Assembly (NCBI RefSeq): GCF_047948215.1
Contig: NC_134457.1
Span: forward strand, 84,606,898 to 84,670,897
Source: Lycorma delicatula
Lineage: Eukaryota > Arthropoda > Insecta > Hemiptera > Fulgoridae
Reading direction: 5' to 3'
Length of the DNA stretch: 64,000 nt
The position numbers and the translations under genes are program-made. Under the pieces are notes generated by a model that saw nothing but the letters and a program-made list of their open reading frames with translations, was not told the origin of the DNA and searched no databases. Below, one piece after another: positions 23,092 through 35,220 of this stretch. Every line of letters starts with the position of its first letter. Positions within the stretch are counted from its first letter, which is position 1.

Positions 23092-23766
23092 TTTCCTTTT
23101 CCTTCCGTCTTAAACGTGAAGAGGTTACTAATACGTAATGGGATCTAGAGTTTGTTTAAAACTTTGTAATGACAAAAGTTTCCATTCCCTTCCTACTTAA
23201 ATACAGCCTTCCTATACTCTCTTCTGACTGTAACTAACAGACTGTGAATACCCACCTACATATTTGGCTCTTACAAATCTTTTACTTCTTCTTGTTTATG
23301 TACTTTTCTATATTTTCTTCGTATTTTCCAGAGAAAACTTATCGACATTATTTAACACAAAAAACACTCAGACTCATCCATGCTCACACACAATCAAACA
23401 AATGTTCTTTTCTTGTATTCTTCAAAAATAAAATTAATATTTGATCAATGATTGTACATTTTCGCGTAATTCATAGTTAATTTTAAATTAAACTAAATGA
23501 AAACGTATTTAATTTATTTATTAATAAAAATTATTTAACTTACGAACAAAATAATAGTTTTCTACTATTTACAAATTTATATGTATTTATTAAGTTTTTT
23601 ACAGAATACCACAGAGCATATTCCGTTCCATCTGGTTTTTTTTTTAAATATAGAATTTTTTTAAATAAAACAAAGTAATTAATTAGATCTACTTTCAGAT
23701 TTAATTAATTATTAAGAATATAAGTAATTAAAAAATGTTAGAGAAGATAAAAGCATTAAAAAAATA

Positions 23767-24195
23767 TGATGTGGACACCACATGACTTCCTTGAACGACT
23801 ATTAAATTACATATATTTTTTATTAATTTTTTTTATATATATTTCTTTTGTTATTATTGAAATATTATTTATTGTACATTTTTTTTACAGAGATTAATAA
23901 TTATTAATAAATCTATATATTTAAATAAAAAAAAAAAAAAGGTAAAAGAAAAAAGAAAATGAAGTCGGATTCCAACCGCTGTCCCTTCCCCTTGTAAGAT
24001 CCATATATCTCATTAATTAAAATTTTATTGGGCTATAACTCTGGAACCAATGAAAATAAGCATCAGTTATGATATATCGTTGAAAACCTCTCAATGAGAG
24101 CTTATTGCTCCACTTAAGAAAAAATCCAAAATCTAAATTTTTTTAGGACACTTTTAGTCCAGTCGATTGCAATCAAAAGAGGAGGTGCACAACTA
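23767..24195 (+). mobile_element. MITE-A, copy 2 (3'-truncated)
   Basis: It begins TGATGTGGACACCACATGAC and runs through the GAAGTCGGATTCCAACC, TGGGCTATAACTCTGGAACC and CAGTCGATTGCAATCAAAAG blocks. Similarity stops just after GAGGAGGTGCACAACT. Confidence 0.75.
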
Positions 24196-25904
24196 AAATC
24201 TTCTTGAATCTTTTTGAATAAGCGCCTACAATAAATGTACAAATTACATAATCTGAAGTTTTTTTAGAACTTCGTTTTATTTTCACTTTTATTTTAGTTT
24301 TCTTATTTTCAAGTAATCATCTTTTGGAATAAATCTATGTCATACAATATTTCTTCTATTCAGGTTTGATATCCGTTAAAAACAAGATCTCGTCAACCAA
24401 TTTTAACATCTTTATTTTAACGTTTCCCAATTATAGTTAGTCCGATCACAAATTTGTCCTTTAATTTCTTGATTTATTCCAGAATTTTGCAAACCAAAAG
24501 GCTATTATGATAAACTGTACTCTTTTCATGATATTACCTGAATTAAATTCGTTTTTCTTTGTGTTTTATTTTTGTAATATCTAATTCTAGTACAGAGTTT
24601 TAAATAAGCTTATTTACCAATCTTTAACCGGTTTTCCTTAAATTCGATTTGGTTTTACATTAAGTTTTCATGTTTACAGATATCATCTAGCATGTTTTAT
24701 CACTTTTTGATCATCCTTGTAAGATTAAATTTAAAATCAGAATGATTGTTCTCGTACTTACGCTCTTTTTAAAACTAAATTGATCTTCAACCCGTACAAC
24801 TTAACATTATTCGAATTATTTTCCTGTTAATCATACTAGGAAACTAAAGATTAGTGAGATCACACATTTATCTATTATGCGAGAAAAAAAAATTAATAAA
24901 GAGATTTCTATCTAATTTTTCAGTTATATACTTATAATTAAATAAATTAAATGTTACCTACCTTTTGGAAAAAAGGTTTATATGATAAAAGTAAGATTGT
25001 TAGTTTATTTCTTGTGAACGATACGCTTACATAACCTAAAAGTAATTAGTGTTAAAACACCAAGTTGGAAAACCTTACATTCAGAGATATAGGCACAGTG
25101 TTATTAATTAAATTACTTGTTTTCTTTGAAAAAATAAACGGGAAAATGAAAGGATAAACAAAAGAAGGAACTATGCGTATAGAAGAAGAGAAAATTCTTT
25201 TTAATGTAAAATACATTTTGTAATTTATTAATTTTTTTAACAAGTATAAAACTTATTACAAACTTTTGAACTCAATATTAATAAAACTGTAACAGTTTTC
25301 TTTAACTACAATTTATATACTCGGGTTCACTCGAGTTCTCCAAGTAAGATGATGTATTTCGGTCAAATATTTCTTTTAAGATTCAAAAATAAAAGAAAAA
25401 ACTTTAAACCAAAGCGATATTTAAATCTCTTTCAATAAATTTTGTAAAAAAATTTAATATTCTTAACACATAAAGTGAATTTTTCCAGAGAGAGAATAAC
25501 AGACCTTTAGGCTCTTGAAGAAAATGTTATACATAAGTCAAAAAAAAATGTTACACAAAAAATGTTACGTACATTTCAGCAATACAGAACAATATTCAAG
25601 AAATTTAAGAAAAAAAAAGAAAGCAAGCTTTTTTTAAACATTTAGATGTGTTTCCTCTGTTAAAGATTTAAAAATTTGTGCGTTCTTTTTCTTCTGTAAG
25701 TAGGTAAGATGAATATAAACCAGTAATTTTTTTTGTTTTAATGAATCAACCAGAATTGATGTATTTCATAAAAATAATTACAAAGTTTTATGCCAATGAA
25801 AAACCTCCTCTTTTGAATGACAGTAATACAAAAGTTCATAGAGAAATTATTGGTACTGAGCCAAATCGCATTTTATTATAGGCAGGTACATAAAATAAAA
25901 TATC
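24196..25904. other. AT-rich non-coding stretch
   Basis: No gene was recognised. A 15-bp piece CCTCCTCTTTTGA.TG near 25804 matches an inner MITE-A block in inverse orientation and may be a fragment. Confidence 0.45.
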
Positions 25905-26142
25905 TGATGTGAACACCACATGACTTCCTTGTACGCCTACTTACATATACACATTTTTTGCTGCACTTTATTTAAACTTATTTCATTTGAAAGTGAGATA
26001 TTATTCTCCAATTCTTTGATAAAATTGACAGTTACACAATATGATTGTGGTGGACACCATTTGTGTCACATTTTTTTGTGATGTGCGTATCAGCATTTTA
26101 TATTAATTTATATATTAATTTTGTTTCACGTCTCTCAATTAG

Positions 26143-26215
26143 TTATGTGGTGTAAGTGAGAACATGTCGGATCCGTAACCATGGAAACATCGATTCGAAT
26201 CCGATTTAAGGTAAA
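26143..26215 (+). mobile_element. tRNA-like SINE head, degenerate
   Basis: GTGGTGTAAGTGAGAAC resembles an A box and CGATTCGAATCCG a B box, about 35 bp apart. It resembles the SINE-2 head more than a functional tRNA: no acceptor stem could be seen. Confidence 0.35.
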
Positions 26216-26572
26216 TATTTTTTTTTAAGTTTTTTTATTTTAATTTCAATATATTGATTTATTAATAATTATTAAACTCTTTAAAAAATGTTTGAATTAA
26301 AATAAAACGTACATAAAATTTTATTTCACTAATAACTTCTGTTTTTTTCATATTTATTTTTTTATTGTTATTATTGAATTATTGTTTATTGTAAAAATTA
26401 TTTTACCATCAGAGGTTAATAATCATTAATAAGTCAATATATTTAAATTAAGAAAAAGTTAAAAAAAAATTGAAGATGAAGTCGGATTTGAAGCGATGTG
26501 CCTTCCTGCTGTAAGATCCAAATACTTCATTAATTAATACTTTATTTGACTATAACTCAAGCAATTACGAAA

Positions 26573-26830
26573 ACACTGAATACAGCCTCTGCTCTGAAAA
26601 GAGCGCAAGCAGGACGAAGGCCAGCCCTACTTTGAGCGAAACGTTGCTTAGTACAGAGTACTTACACCAGCAGTCGTTGCCACTACGTCACCACGTACCT
26701 TGTAAAACAAAAATTCGATCGCTTTATAAGGCCAAAGATACCAAGAATGATTTCAGCGAAAACGGACAAATGATGAGCGCTCTAAGCTTTTGATACAGAT
26801 GCTGTTAAAGCTAAGAAAAAATTAGTTAAA
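26573..26830. other. GC-richer insert inside MITE-A, unidentified
   Basis: It interrupts the MITE-A sequence after ATAACTCAAG. It has a hairpin-like stretch (CTCTGCTCTGAAAAGAGCGC) and no open frame. Its source is unknown. Confidence 0.4.
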
Positions 26831-27388
26831 AAAGTTAAAAGTAATTTCTTTACAATCAGGGGTTAATAATTATTATTAATAAATCAATATATTTAAATTA
26901 AAAACAAAAGTTAAAAAAAAGAAATGAAGTCTGATTCGAACCCATGTGCTACCCCTTTTACGATCCAAATATTTCGTTAATTAAAGTTTTATTTGGCTAT
27001 AACTCTGGAACCAATGAAAATAAGTACCACTTATGAATATCGTTGAAAAGCTCTCAATAAGGGCTGATTACTGCAATTATGAAAAAGTCAAAATCCAATG
27101 TTTTTTTTAGATTTTTGTCTTTTTTAACACTTTCAGTCCAGTCGATCGCAATCAAATCGGGAAGTGCACAACCAGTTGTTGAAGCAGTCCTAAATTCAAA
27201 ATTTCAAAATTCTATGGCTAATCGTTTTTGACTTATGCGAGATACATTGTACGTACGTACAAACGTCATGCCGAAACTAATCAAAATGGATTCAGCAATG
27301 GTCAAAATGGATATTTCCATTGAAATCTGAAAACCGAAATATTTCGCGATTACAATACTTCCTTTACTTCGTGCATGGAAGTAAAAAT

Positions 27389-30300
27389 GGCGTTATACAG
27401 ACACTTGGAATTAAACAATACCTTGCGTTTCAATAAATTTTGCTTGGTTGAAACCTAGACGAACGCCTTGATTCTTCATTCATACAATTAGAGGTTTACA
27501 TAATAAATATATGGAATATATTTATATAACAAAGAATATAACAAGGAATATATAACAAAGTCCGGCAGTTCTTAAATACGAGTAACGTTTCTGCAGTTTA
27601 ACATAGAAAAATTATATTAGGTATGTACTCTTATTTTTCATAATGATTTATTTTCCGGTATGAAGCTACCACATCTAAGTACTCTGAGGAGCAATTCAGC
27701 TTTTTAAATAGAAAGAGTAGGGTTAGAGTGCAGTATTTTAATAAACATAAAAATAAAACAATTTGACTAAAATCTTCGGACTAAGACGTACATAAAAAAA
27801 TGATCGCCATTTGAATTTTTTCACCCGGCTACTTTCAAGAAAATTACTTTAATTACTGCTCAAAAGTGAAAGGCTAAAAAAAATTAAATTCAGCAAATCT
27901 CTTCCATCAAAATGATATATTTTGAGGTATGAGACTGTTACTTGAAATCTATTTTAGGTCATTTGAAATTAACTGTGTAAAATAATAAATTATCACTATT
28001 TTATTTAAGGTTGTCATAGCTTGACTTTTTTACGTTAATTTTTTTCAGTGCTCTTTAAAATCATCTACCACAATCCTACCTTCTCTATTTAAAATTTTTA
28101 AGTTGCCTCTCATGAGGCAACCTTCTGAAGGCTTGATGTGTAATGGATTATTACTGAAAATCGGTCGTTTTGAGGTATGAGCATTTTCTAAATTTCATTT
28201 CTCTACGTTAAATGGTAGAAAAAGTTACTTAATGATTCCTGTGTTATTTAAACATTCTGTATGTATTCAATATTTAAATAAAAATATAATGATCTTTTTC
28301 ATTAGAAATTAACTCAATTTAATGTTATCAAAAATTTAACCTTGATATAAGCTACTTTTTTTTTGCTTCTATATGGAGTAATGAAATAGTATAAAATAAG
28401 AAGTATAAAATTAATTGAATAATTTTAATAGATAATTATTTAATGTAAAAATCATTCCCTGAACTAAAGCAAATAGAAATACCTTAGCCAACTGTGTAAG
28501 AGAAGGTGATGTGTCAAGCACATTATATCCGACCGCCTTTAACTTCTCACAACAGTGAACATGTGTTACTCATTACAACCTACCCGTTTGTTAGTCGATT
28601 TCAACCGATTTGAGCTGTAATAGCAGAATTAAAAGATCATTTCTTTACCAGTAATCTAACCTGACTTTCCGAATAATAAATGTAATCCCTCTAAAATATT
28701 CATTTACGGTGCGTATGCGAGTTATACGCGAACAATATTAAAAGTATTGTTAAACGCATTTATACTGTTAAAATTAATAAAAACTTTTTAACCCTTGTTC
28801 TTCTCATTTATTTGACACATATACAGAGTGTGATATTTCAGTGAATAAGAGGGAAAGGGTGATATAACGGTGTTCCTGAATGAGATTAGGGACCACAAAT
28901 GACATGTTAAATGGACATGAGGCAGCGGCCAGGTCAGATCAAACCCCATAATTAATCACTGGAATAAAACCGAATGAAATTCCCAGCAAATTATATTTTG
29001 TTCCCACCTACATTTATCCTTTTACGTTCATTATTTATTTCATTCCTATCGTTTCTTCATTCTCCTTTTTCTTTCTGTCCTAAATAAAAATTAATCATTC
29101 CCTAAACCGGGCAAATATCATAATATTCTGTTATTAATTCTACGATACAACTAGACGTACAGAAGAAATTGTATCACTACACTTTCTCATTGTGATATAT
29201 ATATATATATATCGCGCGCGCGCACACGCATGCACTTGCACGCGTACACGTACACGCACACGCACACACACACACAGAATAGAATTTTAAACTGGTTAAT
29301 ATGAATATTTGAAAAATTTCATTTGACAATATTTTTATTATTATTACTATTATTAAAATTATTTAAAGTAGAAATATTATTTAAAAAATTTGATTTACTC
29401 ATGAAATGAAAAATCAACTGTAAAAAAATTTTTAGAACTCTGTGGCAAACTTTTAACATCTTTTTTTTACTTAAGAGTTTCCGAATTTAAATCCTAATCT
29501 TAGACCGATCGAAATAACTCATTTAGAGGAAAAAAAATTGTTACCTGGACTTTTATAAATGGAAATGGTAAAGAGGCTTATAATAAACGTAAAAAGAATA
29601 AATGCGTAAGCGGGGTTGGTGGATGGTTGATTTTGGGGTTGAAAATGGGTAAAAAATGGTATTATTGCGATTTCCGGCGTAAGTTGACGTTAAAAATTTG
29701 TTTTTTTCTAAGTGTAATTTCGTTGGACTAAACGAATAAATTAAATATTTTATTTCGTCATTTATTTTTCTAAGAAAAATAAATTGGAATAATAAATGAA
29801 AAAAATTTGTTGGAGATTTCAGATTCGCTATTACCATACTAGCACTGCCGGCGGACTGTTAGTGAGGCACTGTTAATGATGAACAGTATAGCTGCAGCAC
29901 TCCTGAAAGACAGATGCTTCTGTATATTTTGTAGTAACAATAGTAAGTAAATAAATTAAATAAGATATTTTTATTTTTAGTTAATCTTAGTTTTATCCAT
30001 ATGTATTTATTTAATAGCCATCAGATTCACAATTTACTTCATACTATGAACTTATTATACTTCAAGCTGTGAACTTAAAAAAATCATTAACAATTTCATT
30101 TCTCCAACCCGATATGTAAAGTATAAAAATGGGAAACCCCCCATTAATTCGCTCATTACTAATCCTGTCATTTCCTTAATAGCTAAAGAACAGAAAGTTA
30201 GCACAGATATTCCAAAGATGTCTAGGAAAAGTAACTAAAAACTATTTTGATTAACAATTTCCTTAATCGGGTTTAACTTTTACGTCTGTTTACAATAGAC

Positions 30301-30600
30301 CGCTCATTACATACTAAATTTAACAAATTGAGATTTACCATGAAATTAAACCGATAAAATGAAAATAAAATTAAAATACCAAACTGAATTTTCAATCGTA
30401 ATTAATTGCGGAAGGTTTAGCCCGTTTCAAAAGTAATTTTAGCGCATTAGTAATATCTTTAGCATTGTTTTCAATGGAAAAAGTAACAATTTTCTATCAT
30501 GGAAGCACTCTAAATCCCTATATTTTTTTTCTTTGTATATATATGTATATAAATTTTTATTTTCTCCACACAGTTTGCCAGCTTCTGACTGGTTTTTGAG
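27389..30600. other. AT-rich non-coding stretch
   Basis: It holds a perfect hairpin, GTTGCCTC-TCAT-GAGGCAAC, at 28102-28121. TTTTGAGGTATGAG occurs twice, near 27920 and 28170, so a repeat unit may be present. A compound microsatellite (TA, CG, CA) lies at 29197-29277. Open frames such as 29553-29837 show no domain. Confidence 0.5.
29197..29277. repeat. Compound TA/CG/CA microsatellite
   Basis: (TA)n runs into CGCGCGCGCGCACACGCATGC and then CA-rich sequence. Such alternating purine-pyrimidine tracts can adopt Z-DNA. Confidence 0.85.
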
Positions 30601-30659
30601 TATATGTATATAGGCAAATTCAGTGACCGGCTTGCCCGGCCTGAAGTAACTGCAGATGT

Positions 30660-30950
30660 AATCTAAATAAAGTAAGTGTAAATGCAAGTGTAAGCAATAA
30701 TGTAAGTGTAAGCTTAAGTGTAAATGTACCAGTAAACATGTAGTCTGGAACAGATTCTGGTCGACCACTCTTAAGATGTGTGGTTAATTGAAACCCAAGC
30801 ACCAAAGAACACCGGTATCTACAGTCTAACATTCAAATTCATTTAAAAGCAGTTTCCTTTACAAGGACTCCAACTTTAGAATTCTCAGTTTCAAAAATCA
30901 GCTGATTTTGCGATAACGAGTTTAACCACTAGACTAACCCGACGGGTTAA
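30660..30950 (-). mobile_element. SINE-1, copy b
   Basis: Read on the minus strand it starts AACCCGTCGGGTTAGTCTAG (palindrome plus A box TAGTCTAGTGG), then AAATCAGCTGATTTT, a damaged B box, GATACCGGTGTTCTTTGGTG and TTTCAATTAACCACACATC. The usual tail is replaced by a (TTACAC)n-like run, TACATTTACACTTAAGC. Confidence 0.75.
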
Positions 30951-31633
30951 TGTATATATAAGGTAAATATATGTATATACATACAATATTTATTACATTG
31001 CTCAAAATCGTAACCTACGAAAGATTAAGTATTTTGTAGTAAGTTGAAAAAATAAAACTCTGTACAGTAGTAAGAAAACGTTCTCAGAGATAAATCTCAC
31101 AATTAAAAATGGATCATAACGTGAAAGAATGAAGTATCTTACATGTAGATGCTGAGAGACGGAGGGGAAATCATTTTTCAGCCTGTAAAAAGCGGTGGCT
31201 TGACAAACGAATTTTCCCCACCACCGGGCTTCTACCCTCACCTCTAATTAAGAATGATAAAAAAGCCATTTTCAAATTGAAAATTTTATGCAAAATTGTT
31301 ATATGAATACTTTGTTTCACTTTATAAAAAAGTTATGTGAAATTTAATAAAAAAAAAAACTGTAAAGGTGTTTGACCGTAATAATGTATAACAAATACAA
31401 AAATCTGATGAGTAGCTAAAAAGTCAAGTTAAAACACGATCTCCCTTTATTTGGAAAATTGAATACTGTAGGAAAAATGGTGCAGAATAGGAAAATTCAA
31501 ACGTGGTAATTAGATCCCCGTTAGCTCATAACTACCGTTATGAAGAGATTATCGTTCATTCACTCCTAACAAAATGAAAAGGAAACAAACCGATCTATAC
31601 TGTAACAAGACCGGTATAGCGGGCCTGAGTAAT

Positions 31634-31688
31634 GGATTCCTACCAATTATTATGAAAGTAATATAAAGTGTAATAATTGCAGGAATCC
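31634..31688. repeat. Inverted repeat (hairpin)
   Basis: GGATTCCTACCAATTATTA and TAATAATTGCAGGAATCC pair apart from a small bulge, with a loop of about 17 bp. It lies just upstream of the LTR-like segment. Confidence 0.6.
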
Positions 31689-31749
31689 AGAAAGGGACAA
31701 AAAGGAGAACCCTTTTTATAAAGATAGCTCCGTTTAAACAATCGTCCTT

Positions 31750-32733
31750 TGTTATACTGCCCGCTAACACACAATGAACACCTGTTGTACGGTGAGAAGA
31801 GACCACGATTGCAATTTATGGGAACAAAAACCTAGGTAAACTGTTCTCACGCTTCGACTTGGGTCCGTTCCGGTAGGTAAAGATGCTAGAAGTATAAATA
31901 GCCAGTAAGACCAGCTAAGAAAAAGTTCTATTAGAATCAGTGTGCGAGATGTTACGGCGTCAATCCCGCAAAGGCAGTTCTGCGAGGAGAGGCTGCTAGT
32001 TGTGAGGGTTCGGCGGAGTTTTGCGAACCAGTCCAGCGAGAAGTTACCACATCGGTCCAGCGAGGAGAGTCACAGGTGTGAGTCTGTAAGACGAGAGTGC
32101 GAGACGTCAGTCCAGCAAGGCGAGTCTTGAATCCAGTTCGATACGAGTAACATATAACGCCACGAGTAATTCCAGTAAACCAGAAATATTATCGGTGAGT
32201 TACAGTAAATCGGTGGTTAAAAAGGGTAAAGACTAGCGGTTTCTTTTGTTAACGGGTTTAGTTTTCGATTTGTGTACCTGTAATAAATTCTGAATGATTA
32301 TTTATTTTGAACTCTGTCTAGTGTGCAATCTGTATTTATTATTTACTAATGACATTTATCACTATTTGACGTGTAAAATTTTAACTATTATCCTTTGTTG
32401 ATTACGCTCTGTTTCTATGTCATACTTACTGTTTTGATTATGTATTTTCATGTACTTTATTCTTCTGTTTGATTCGTTGTTATTGGCATGTAATATTATT
32501 ATCGTTCACTACTATTATCCTGATTATTATTGTGGTTGTAATTAATATTTGCGTTTATTAATTGTTTTATTATTGTCACTTATTATTATCATTATTGTAT
32601 TTATCACCATTTCTATTATTATTAATTTGTCCGGTTGTAATTATGAACATTTTAAACCAATAAACTATAATTATATAAACATTCTAAGTCGTTAACATCT
32701 CAATATCCTGATCGAGCCGCGGAACACGCGACA
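31750..32733 (+). mobile_element. LTR-like segment (possible solo LTR) or TATA promoter with untranslated first exon
   Basis: A TATAAATA box lies at 31893-31900. After it comes a GC-richer leader (about 31930-32160) with repeated GTCCAGCGAG-type motifs. A poly(A) signal AATAAA is at 32659, and GAACACGCGACA closes the GC-rich end. The promoter, leader, AT-rich body and AATAAA order is that of an insect LTR retrotransposon LTR. However, I found no target-site duplication, primer-binding site or gag/pol next to it, and the borders are guesses (TG at 31750, CA at 32733). The alternative is a host promoter and non-coding first exon ending at the donor-like GGTGAGTTAC near 32192. The frame at 31942-32130 is Arg/Ser/Glu-rich because of the leader repeats and is not convincing as protein. 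Confidence 0.4.
31893..31900 (+). promoter_or_regulatory. TATA box
   Basis: TATAAATA is set in a GC-richer context and followed by a structured leader. It is the only sequence in the window that looks like a focused RNA polymerase II promoter. Confidence 0.45.
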
Positions 32734-33059
32734 ATATATAGAAATGATAGTCACTCTGCTAGTTTTCTCAATTAAACCGAATAGAAATAAATTTCTAACT
32801 AGTAACAGTTATTCCTGAAAGATCTATAGAAAAAGTAAGCAAAACTGATTTAACGATCGCTCAGGTATCAAAAGGTGATTCCTGATTTTCAAAGTTCGGT
32901 ATCTGAATAGCAATGAATGAGTCGTATAAAGTTTAAAATTAAACACTTTCCTACAGAGCACATAAAAAAAGTATTAATTCTCTTACGATTTTACTTACTT
33001 ATTTCATCGAAATAAAGATATCCTTGTCGCACATCTTACAGCAAAAAAAAAAAAAAAAA

Positions 33060-35220
33060 ATCTGATTAGTAAGCTCCTATCTTTCCACAGCTTTTGGCAC
33101 TGTATTATACCGACAAATTTTTAAATGCCTTAACTAAAACATGATCTATATTTTGGTCTTCTAGATATCTCTACAGCAATTTTTGAGGTACAATGTCAAA
33201 AGTTTTCTTCAAATCGTTAAATGGCTCACTATCATGTATTATATTCCTTTTCATCAGCTGTTTAATGCTGAAAATGACATCTACCCACAACTATCCATTA
33301 CACAAACCACTCTGAATTTCATCAATATTTAGCTAGTTTTGAGCTTCCTTGCCAATACTCACCCATAAACCTTTGCCTTTGTAGAGACTCGTGTATATGG
33401 GGTAATTTGTTGGTAAAATGTTTGGATAAATTTTTTTTTTGTAAATCTCTCCAGTGTAAATTTTCTCAAAGTTTTGCAAATTTTTTAAAAATTGTTTTGT
33501 CTGTTTTCATTTATCATTATTTTTCCACTATATAAAAAAATAACTAATGCCAGGAAAGTATTACAACTTTATTGTCACTTTTTTAGAGCACCGTTTACAT
33601 CATTACTTTAATAATCTAGTCGTGGATTAAACTGTAACTTACAAGGTGACGAGTAATCAAGGTGATGAAAATTATTTTTGATCTCCATAACTAGTGTCTC
33701 AAAATATTTTCTTTTTCATTCTATAAAAATCATTCTGTCACCGTTAACTTTTTGACTATATGGTAAAGTTACATGGTAGAGAATGAAGAGCATTTCAAGC
33801 CTCTCCAGTACGTAAACTGGTCAAGCGAGAGTATTTTATCAGATGTTATCTATAATGTTTGTCTGCTTTTTTTTACTTATTTCTTGACGCGGTAATTCTG
33901 TTGTATATTTGCTTTCTAATCTTCTACAACTCTTGTGGTTAACCATTTACCATACAATATTTTCTTATCCAGTATCAAAATACTAAGTTGGAATTTCCAC
34001 CAGTATGGCTTAGATTACTTCACTGCCAGTTTTGTAACTCCTAAGGTCTCCATAGCTGTTTCATGGATACACCATTTTAAGTGGAGATCATATATCTATT
34101 GTGGGATTTCTCTTATTAAAGAGTTTAATTTACCTACAGAACGGAGCTATTGAATGGAACGGAGCTAATTTCTTTTGACAGATCTTTGTCCTTTCTTTTT
34201 CTCCTATACTTCAAAGCAGCTCCTAATGTTACTCGTTACACTTATATGAATCAGATCTGTCTAAATAACGATCTGATCCACATTCCGCACTCAGTTCTTT
34301 GAACTCTAACAACCAGTATTATTATTTGAAAATAATTTTCTGGAGTAACCAAATTTTAGAAATTTTTGATTCAGTCACAAGTAAACTTGTGAATTTCCTT
34401 ATGTAGATAATATCTGTTAAGAGAAAACTTCTCACTCAATCCAATTAATCCTATGTCATAGTCGTTAATAATGTTTTAGGGAAAACTGCATTTTTCCTTA
34501 CTTCATTATTATTTTTAATCTCACTCTACCACTGAATAACCCATCAAAATTATTTCTTTCCTACTTATTCAGCACCACTGTCAATTATTCTATAAAATTA
34601 TCTTTGACCTTATCATTATCATATTATCTTTGTCTACATCATCAGTTGGAGTATAAACACCAGTTATTACAATATTAAAATTCTTCAGTGATATTTCTTA
34701 TATAACCAGAATTTCGTTCACCGGGGTCCAACTTGTTATAAATTTTTAAAATATCTATCGACATTCCTACTTTAGCCCAATGCGATTATCAACACCATTA
34801 TAAAAAAGTAGATCGGCGATATTTACATAATAAATAGCAAAAATCAAAAAATCAATTAAAAAAAATTACTGTTAAATAATCATCAATTATTTCACTTTCT
34901 GATCCTTTCTTCTTTGTTTCTAACAAAAGAAGTTATATCCATCATCAGCAGTATTATTTCCTCAAAAACTACAATATACTTTGTTTTAAGTCCGTGTATA
35001 TTCCAATATCCAACACGAAACTTTCTTTAGATGTTTCCAAGTATTTTTCTCATCGGCCCATAGCTTTAATTTCTAACCTGGATTTAAGTTCCTAACCTGG
35101 ATTTTTCTGTCAGAGATTTCCTTCCCTTAGCTGAGAAAAACACGCCGATACCTCGCCCTTTCACCCTCTTCCATCTGAAGATTTGCTATGTAACGACAAC
35201 ACACATCCATCATGTATCTA
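33060..35220 (-). pseudogene. Decayed LINE: endonuclease and start of reverse transcriptase
   Basis: This is a non-LTR retrotransposon in minus orientation, heavily mutated. Around 34600-34770 the minus strand reads WTPVNEILVI, then NFNIVITGVYTPTDDVDKDN, the pattern of an APE-type endonuclease (NIVI.GVYAPTDD.DKD). At 33080-33320 it reads LNIDEIQSGLCNG, VDVIFSIKQLMKRN and NDLKKTFDIVPQKLL, matching the RT start (EIQ.GFR.GRS..D.IF.L.Q...KAFD.VP...LW). Stops and frameshifts are frequent. The catalytic RT motif (YADD-type) is beyond the 3' break, where a T-rich run begins. The family was not pinned down; RTE-like or Jockey-like are both possible. Confidence 0.65.

Larger units (their letters stand above)
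25905..27388 (+). mobile_element. MITE-A copies, nested or rearranged
   Basis: Three pieces lie in series: a 5' end at 25905-25970 (TGATGTGAACACCACATGAC), a middle part at about 26370-26572 and a middle-to-3' part at about 26830-27388 ending CTTCGTGCATGGAAGTAAAA. Foreign DNA separates them, including a tRNA-like motif at 26143-26215 and a GC-richer patch at 26573-26830. Either an older copy was broken by insertions or two copies recombined. Confidence 0.65.

Noticed and set aside
26143..26215. Possible tRNA gene
   Set aside because: A- and B-box-like motifs are present, but no acceptor or anticodon stem can be drawn. It resembles the SINE-2 head.
31942..32130. 62-codon open frame beginning with ATG
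   Set aside because: Its Arg/Ser/Glu-rich protein results from the repeated GTCCAGCGAG leader motif. No domain or conservation evidence.
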